From contig OZ246000.1 in the NCBI GenBank assembly GCA_965230245.1, forward strand, positions 1,612,001 through 1,676,000: DNA of 64,000 nucleotides. Direction: 5' to 3'. Source of the DNA: JAGNKE01 sp965230245. Its GTDB lineage: Bacteria > Pseudomonadota > Alphaproteobacteria > Micavibrionales > Micavibrionaceae. Positions 60,227 through 64,000 of this stretch are shown piece after piece. A program made the translations under genes and the position numbers. Under the pieces are notes generated by a model. That model had not been told where the DNA came from and searched no databases. It saw only the letters and a list, made by a program, of their open reading frames with translations. Each line of letters starts with the position of its first letter. Positions within the stretch are counted from its first letter, which is position 1.

Positions 60227-62320
60227 ATGAAACCGATATCAAGTTACAAAAAATATTTGTTAATCGTCTCCCTAGTTGCAGCAACATGCATGTCGACAGG
60301 CGCTTTCGCGCAGAACGTCGATCATACCGGCTTGGAAGAACTTTATGGCGAGCCTGTCACCACAAGTGCGACCGGAAAACCGCAAGTCGTTTCTAAAGCA
60401 CCCGTCTCTATGGAAATTATCACGGATGAGGAAATCAAGACGAGCGGCGTGTACGATATCGCACAACTCCTGCGACGATATGCCGGTGTCGATGTTTCCC
60501 GAAATTTCCGCAATCAGGCCGACGTAAACATTCGTGGCTATAACCAACCTCTGGCCAACAGGCTGCTCGTTCTGATTAACGGAAGGCAAGTATACATGGA
60601 TGTGTTTGGGTTCACACAATGGAACACATTCCCGATCCGCATAAACGAAATCAAACAAATTGAAATTGTAAGAGGGCCAAACACGTCGCTCTTCGGCTTT
60701 AATGCCGCATCAGGTGTGATCAACATCATCACCTATAACCCGCTTTATGATGATGTCGACGATGTTGAGGCTCGTATCGGCAGTCGCGGCTATCACTCTC
60801 TCTCGGGCATGGGAACAGAAAAGCTAAATGACAACGTCGCGGTCAGAGTATCCGGTGAAAGAACCTCCTTCGATGAATTTCCGCACAACGACAGAATTAA
60901 CTCTTCGCGTGTTCCTAATGCGGCTGCTGAAAATGCGTTCGAACGTGACGCGCTGAACCTCGATGCCCAGATGCAAATCAACGACAAAACCGATGTAAGA
61001 TTTGAAACGGGTTATAACAATTACTTGGGCGATAACTTGACCTTTTACAATACTGCGCGGGCTCTGAGAACGATGACCAGACATGCCAAAGCGGATCTGA
61101 ACTATGACATGGGCACGAACGGAGTACTCGGCCTGACCGCCTATCACAACTCGACAAGCATTACAGTAGGACGCCAGCGCTTTAACATCTTCCCGAATTT
61201 TTCAATTGATAACACACTCACGGCGGTGCAGGGGTCTTATCTATTCTCGCCTTATCCTGACCATAATCTGAGACTGAGTGCCGAGTACCGTCATAACTAT
61301 GCGGATGGTGAAGCGTTCGGAACAATGACGGATGACAGTTTCGAAATGGATATCTATTCGGCAGGTGCGATGTGGGATTGGCGCATCAATGATAAATGGA
61401 CGTTCTCGAACGCTGCCAGAGTAGATCATTGGACAACCGATAGGGACTCGACCCTGAATACATCGGACACAAAAATTGATTTGCCGAATACGGATCTCGA
61501 GCCGGATGACACGGAGTTTAGCTTCAACTCAGGTCTTGTTTATCAGGTTGATCAGGACGCATCGGTGAGATTGTCTCTGGGGCGTGGCCTACATATTCCG
61601 AGCCTTGTCGAACTGGCCTTTGATGAAAATACGTCACCTTTTTCTGAGCTTTACGGGAATCCCAATCTGGACACGGAAATAAATTATACTGCTGATTTGG
61701 GCTACACACGCAATATGCCGGAGCATAATTTTTTCTTCGGCGGGAATGTGGTCTACCAGCAAATCCATGATCTGATTGTTCCGACAGTCAGGGATTTCGG
61801 AGGCGGAAATGCAAAGGCAGATTACACATTTGAAAACGTCGGTGATTCCGAAGCTGTGTTTCTGGAATTATTCGCGAAAGGTAAACTCTTTGAAGACAAG
61901 CTGCGCTGGAATGTAAACTACACATACTCTGTGCTTTCCGATGACCCGTCAGGTGACCCCGACCACAGGTTCAATTTCGAGGATCAACAACCGGACCATA
62001 AAGTCAATCTGGTTCTGGACTATTTTCAGGGGCCGTTCCAGATCGGTGGGGATGTCAGTTTTGTTTCTGGTTCCCATTATTCAGGTGTCACGGCAGACTT
62101 TTTCGACTCTTATGCCGAACGGGAAGTCAGCTCGTACTTTGTATTGAATGCACGCGCTGCATATAACATTACCGATAAGACAAGGATATCGATTGAAGGG
62201 TTTAATCTGGCGGAAGAGCATGAAGAACGCCCCTTCTTTGTGCAGTCACCTTTGATTGGACGTGACGGTGCAAATGAGCTTGGCCGTACGGTCATCATGT
62301 CCATTCGCCACGAATTCTAG
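60227..62320 (+). CDS. TonB-dependent outer membrane receptor
   Basis: 697 residues. A signal peptide (LIVSLVAATCMSTGAFA) is followed by the plug domain at about 45-170 (VVSKAPVSMEIITDEEI, RNQADVNIRGYNQPLANRLLVLINGR, IEIVRGPNTSLFGFNAASGVINIIT) and a 22-strand-type barrel ending HEF. GGGG-type AGGGGC lies upstream of the ATG. It takes up a siderophore, vitamin or other ligand of unknown identity. It is the second gene of the YfiR-like operon and its stop codon shares the CTAG at 62317-62320 with the convergent kinase gene. Confidence 0.92.
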   Translation: MKPISSYKKYLLIVSLVAATCMSTGAFAQNVDHTGLEELYGEPVTTSATGKPQVVSKAPVSMEIITDEEIKTSGVYDIAQLLRRYAGVDVSRNFRNQADVNIRGYNQPLANRLLVLINGRQVYMDVFGFTQWNTFPIRINEIKQIEIVRGPNTSLFGFNAASGVINIITYNPLYDDVDDVEARIGSRGYHSLSGMGTEKLNDNVAVRVSGERTSFDEFPHNDRINSSRVPNAAAENAFERDALNLDAQMQINDKTDVRFETGYNNYLGDNLTFYNTARALRTMTRHAKADLNYDMGTNGVLGLTAYHNSTSITVGRQRFNIFPNFSIDNTLTAVQGSYLFSPYPDHNLRLSAEYRHNYADGEAFGTMTDDSFEMDIYSAGAMWDWRINDKWTFSNAARVDHWTTDRDSTLNTSDTKIDLPNTDLEPDDTEFSFNSGLVYQVDQDASVRLSLGRGLHIPSLVELAFDENTSPFSELYGNPNLDTEINYTADLGYTRNMPEHNFFFGGNVVYQQIHDLIVPTVRDFGGGNAKADYTFENVGDSEAVFLELFAKGKLFEDKLRWNVNYTYSVLSDDPSGDPDHRFNFEDQQPDHKVNLVLDYFQGPFQIGGDVSFVSGSHYSGVTADFFDSYAEREVSSYFVLNARAAYNITDKTRISIEGFNLAEEHEERPFFVQSPLIGRDGANELGRTVIMSIRHEF

Positions 62321-64000
62321 ATGCTGTAAACAGTCGGGTCCGCCTCAATATTTTTTTCCTGAATTGGAATCAATAAAGTAAACGTCGTCCCTTCGCCGAC
62401 CTTACTGTCAACGGTGATACCGCCGTTCCAGCTTTTCAAAATCCCGAAAACAACAGACAGACCAAGACCTGTACCCTTACCGACATCTTTTGTACTGAAA
62501 AACGGTTCGAAAATCTTTGCCTTTGTTCGCTCATCCATGCCGCAACCCGTATCGGAAATGTCTATCAATAAATATCGGCCCGATGCCATATTATAAGAAT
62601 TACCTTGTTCAAGTGTTTCCGCGCGACTGGAAATTCTAATATTGCCTTCCTCATTCATCGCATGACAGGCATTGCGGATGAGGTTCGTAAGAATTTGGAA
62701 AAAACCTGTTTTGTTAATACGGACAACCTCGTCCTGATCCGTGCTGTCAAAAGTCAGATCTTCAGCATCAAGCTTAACACCTTCGGGAATATTATCCTTC
62801 AGGAGCGGGATATTCTGATGAAGGACATCTTGAATTTTGATCTCCTCCAGTGAGGTGCTGTCCTGACGGGTAAAGGCCAGCATGTCGGTAACAATATTCT
62901 TGGCAAACAGCGCATACTCATAAATGACTTGCGTCAACTGCTGCTTGTCTTTGAATTGTTCATCTTGTGAGAATTGGGTATTCAATGCCTCACTCAACCC
63001 CAGAATAGGCTGCAAGGCGTTATTGATTTCGTGCGCCATCCCGCCCGCCATTTCTCCGACTGAAACCAGATTCTGTTGCTTCTTGGCATTTTCCTGTCTG
63101 AGTTTTTCTTCCGAAATATCTTCAAGAATAAGGCTGTATTTCACGGCTACGCCATTTGCATCGCGAATGGGCGCCAAATGCATTCTTGCCCAAAACATCT
63201 CTGTATCCTTGCGGTGGCACTGAATTTCTCTGGAAATGCTTAAGCCCTTATCAACGGCCGAGCGGATGCCCGATAGCGTAAGCCTGTCTGTTTGCTCGCC
63301 CGCCAGAAATTCAAAAGATTGCGATAAAAAGTCTTCGACGTGGTAGCCCGTAATTTTACTGAAACTGTTATTCATGTAGTCGACCGTGTGCTTTCCATCC
63401 TTGTATTTCAGGATGACAAGACCCGTCTTACTGGCTTCCAGTGCGTTCATAAACGCTTCAGCACGCTGCTGAGAGTCACGCAATGCCATTTCCTGATTAC
63501 GCTTGTCAGTAATGTCACGCAGGAAAACACGCACAAGCATCTTGTTCTGCAACTCAACAAATGTTGTATAGCGTTCATAATATTTGTCGTTCACCTGCTT
63601 AACTTGCAGCAGCGATGATTTGTTAAGGCGCATGCCCTCAATCTGAAGATCAAAAAAATCTTTAAAGATCGGGTGGACTGTTCCGTCTACCATATACATA
63701 TTCGGGAATTCTTTTTGCGCGGCCTGATTCATATACGTAATCATACCGTTCTCATTCAACTCGATAATCGGATCGGGGTTTTTTTCAGGAATAGAGGCAA
63801 GACGCCGCGCATTAACAGCCGTTTGCTGGAAAATTTTCAAAGCCTCGATCATTTCCGCAACTTCGTCCATCCGGTGTGTTTCCGGCAAATCAAGGTGAAG
63901 ATCACCCGCCGCAAGTCCGGTCATTTGCTGGGTAATCATATCAACCGGCCTAAGAATACGGACTTTTAAGAACAAAAAGAGGATGTAAAGAATCGCAACG
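62317..64000 (-). CDS. membrane histidine kinase with HAMP and PAS domains, 5' end missing
   Basis: 561 residues are visible; the gene continues past the right edge. In order: the end of a transmembrane helix (ILYILFLFLK at the edge), HAMP (RILRPVDMITQQMTGLAAGDLHLDL), two PAS domains (PDPIIELNENGMITYMNQ; KTGLVILKYKDGKHTVDYMN), the His-kinase dimerisation motif EMAGGMAHEINNALQP, and the ATPase with N (NLIRNACHAM), G1 (DISDTGCGMDE) and G2 (KGTGLGLS). HEINN marks the NtrB/PAS-type HK4 group. No receiver domain follows. It converges with the TonB receptor gene; a signalling link with the YfiR-like protein is plausible from gene order. Confidence 0.9.
   Translation of the reverse strand, partial: VAILYILFLFLKVRILRPVDMITQQMTGLAAGDLHLDLPETHRMDEVAEMIEALKIFQQTAVNARRLASIPEKNPDPIIELNENGMITYMNQAAQKEFPNMYMVDGTVHPIFKDFFDLQIEGMRLNKSSLLQVKQVNDKYYERYTTFVELQNKMLVRVFLRDITDKRNQEMALRDSQQRAEAFMNALEASKTGLVILKYKDGKHTVDYMNNSFSKITGYHVEDFLSQSFEFLAGEQTDRLTLSGIRSAVDKGLSISREIQCHRKDTEMFWARMHLAPIRDANGVAVKYSLILEDISEEKLRQENAKKQQNLVSVGEMAGGMAHEINNALQPILGLSEALNTQFSQDEQFKDKQQLTQVIYEYALFAKNIVTDMLAFTRQDSTSLEEIKIQDVLHQNIPLLKDNIPEGVKLDAEDLTFDSTDQDEVVRINKTGFFQILTNLIRNACHAMNEEGNIRISSRAETLEQGNSYNMASGRYLLIDISDTGCGMDERTKAKIFEPFFSTKDVGKGTGLGLSVVFGILKSWNGGITVDSKVGEGTTFTLLIPIQEKNIEADPTVYSI

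Noticed and set aside
1..64000. CRISPR arrays, tRNA or rRNA genes, insertion sequences
   Set aside because: I looked in the intergenic gaps, all of which are under about 300 bases, and saw no regular repeat-spacer pattern, cloverleaf, or transposase.

Overview
The window looks like chromosomal DNA of a Gram-negative alphaproteobacterium. Pointers are an IalB-family protein, a eukaryotic-type NADP isocitrate dehydrogenase, a TamA/TamB pair, a TonB-dependent receptor and a 2-oxoadipate dioxygenase next to an ALDH7-type dehydrogenase. Base composition is moderate and genes are densely packed. I saw no rRNA, tRNA, CRISPR array, insertion sequence or phage gene. Two genes run off the ends (2-oxoadipate dioxygenase at the left, a histidine kinase at the right). 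A Micavibrio-like lineage would fit the signal-less metalloprotease and peptidoglycan-binding-like proteins, but that is a guess.

Layout. 1-3125: lysine catabolism (HglS-like and AASA dehydrogenase, divergent), a periplasmic peroxiredoxin and a coupled microORF. 3133-4789: MTA phosphorylase and small unknowns. 4911-10843: assimilatory sulfate/sulfite reduction operon cysG-cysH-cysJ-cysI, divergent from an Rrf2-type regulator with an apparently leaderless promoter. 10917-16899: TamA, TamB and an IalB-like protein. 17065-21540: ovothiol synthase OvoA, a methyltransferase-like gene that seems to start at CTG, a small membrane protein and a succinate-semialdehyde dehydrogenase. 21649-24202: EAL protein, HExxH metalloprotease, small lipoprotein.

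24431-30520 is the most interesting stretch: acyl carrier protein, FkbH-type glyceryl-loading enzyme, MBOAT acyltransferase, SGNH-like membrane protein, an otherwise easily missed 49-residue membrane microprotein ending in FIYQGF, a methyltransferase and a VOC protein. The order and the microprotein's tail reproduce the logic of the Gram-positive Dlt (teichoic acid D-alanylation) machine, but with FkbH in place of the DltA ligase. I read it as a Dlt-like relay that would export a glycerate-derived acyl group to an envelope polymer.

30495-32419: tandem paralogous secreted proteins, a membrane protein and an RHH-like regulator. 32676-37883: a second unusual module made of a coiled-coil protein, a ClpB-like AAA+ protein with a lost Walker A lysine in its first ATPase domain, a colicin-immunity-like protein and a membrane protein with a cysteine-rich external domain; a strong RNA hairpin separates the first two genes. 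37924-42489: class II amidotransferase, membrane protein, Tat-exported phosphatase-fold protein behind twin dyad operators, and a PQQ-type sugar dehydrogenase. 42655-48594: a 1979-residue thioester alpha-2-macroglobulin. 48665-57481: unknown secreted protein, DUF1579 protein, divergent KamA-like radical SAM enzyme, BrkB/YihY protein, six-unit peptidoglycan-binding-like repeat protein, KAP NTPase. 57629-64000: icd, CheX-like protein, then a YfiR-like protein and TonB receptor convergent with a PAS histidine kinase.
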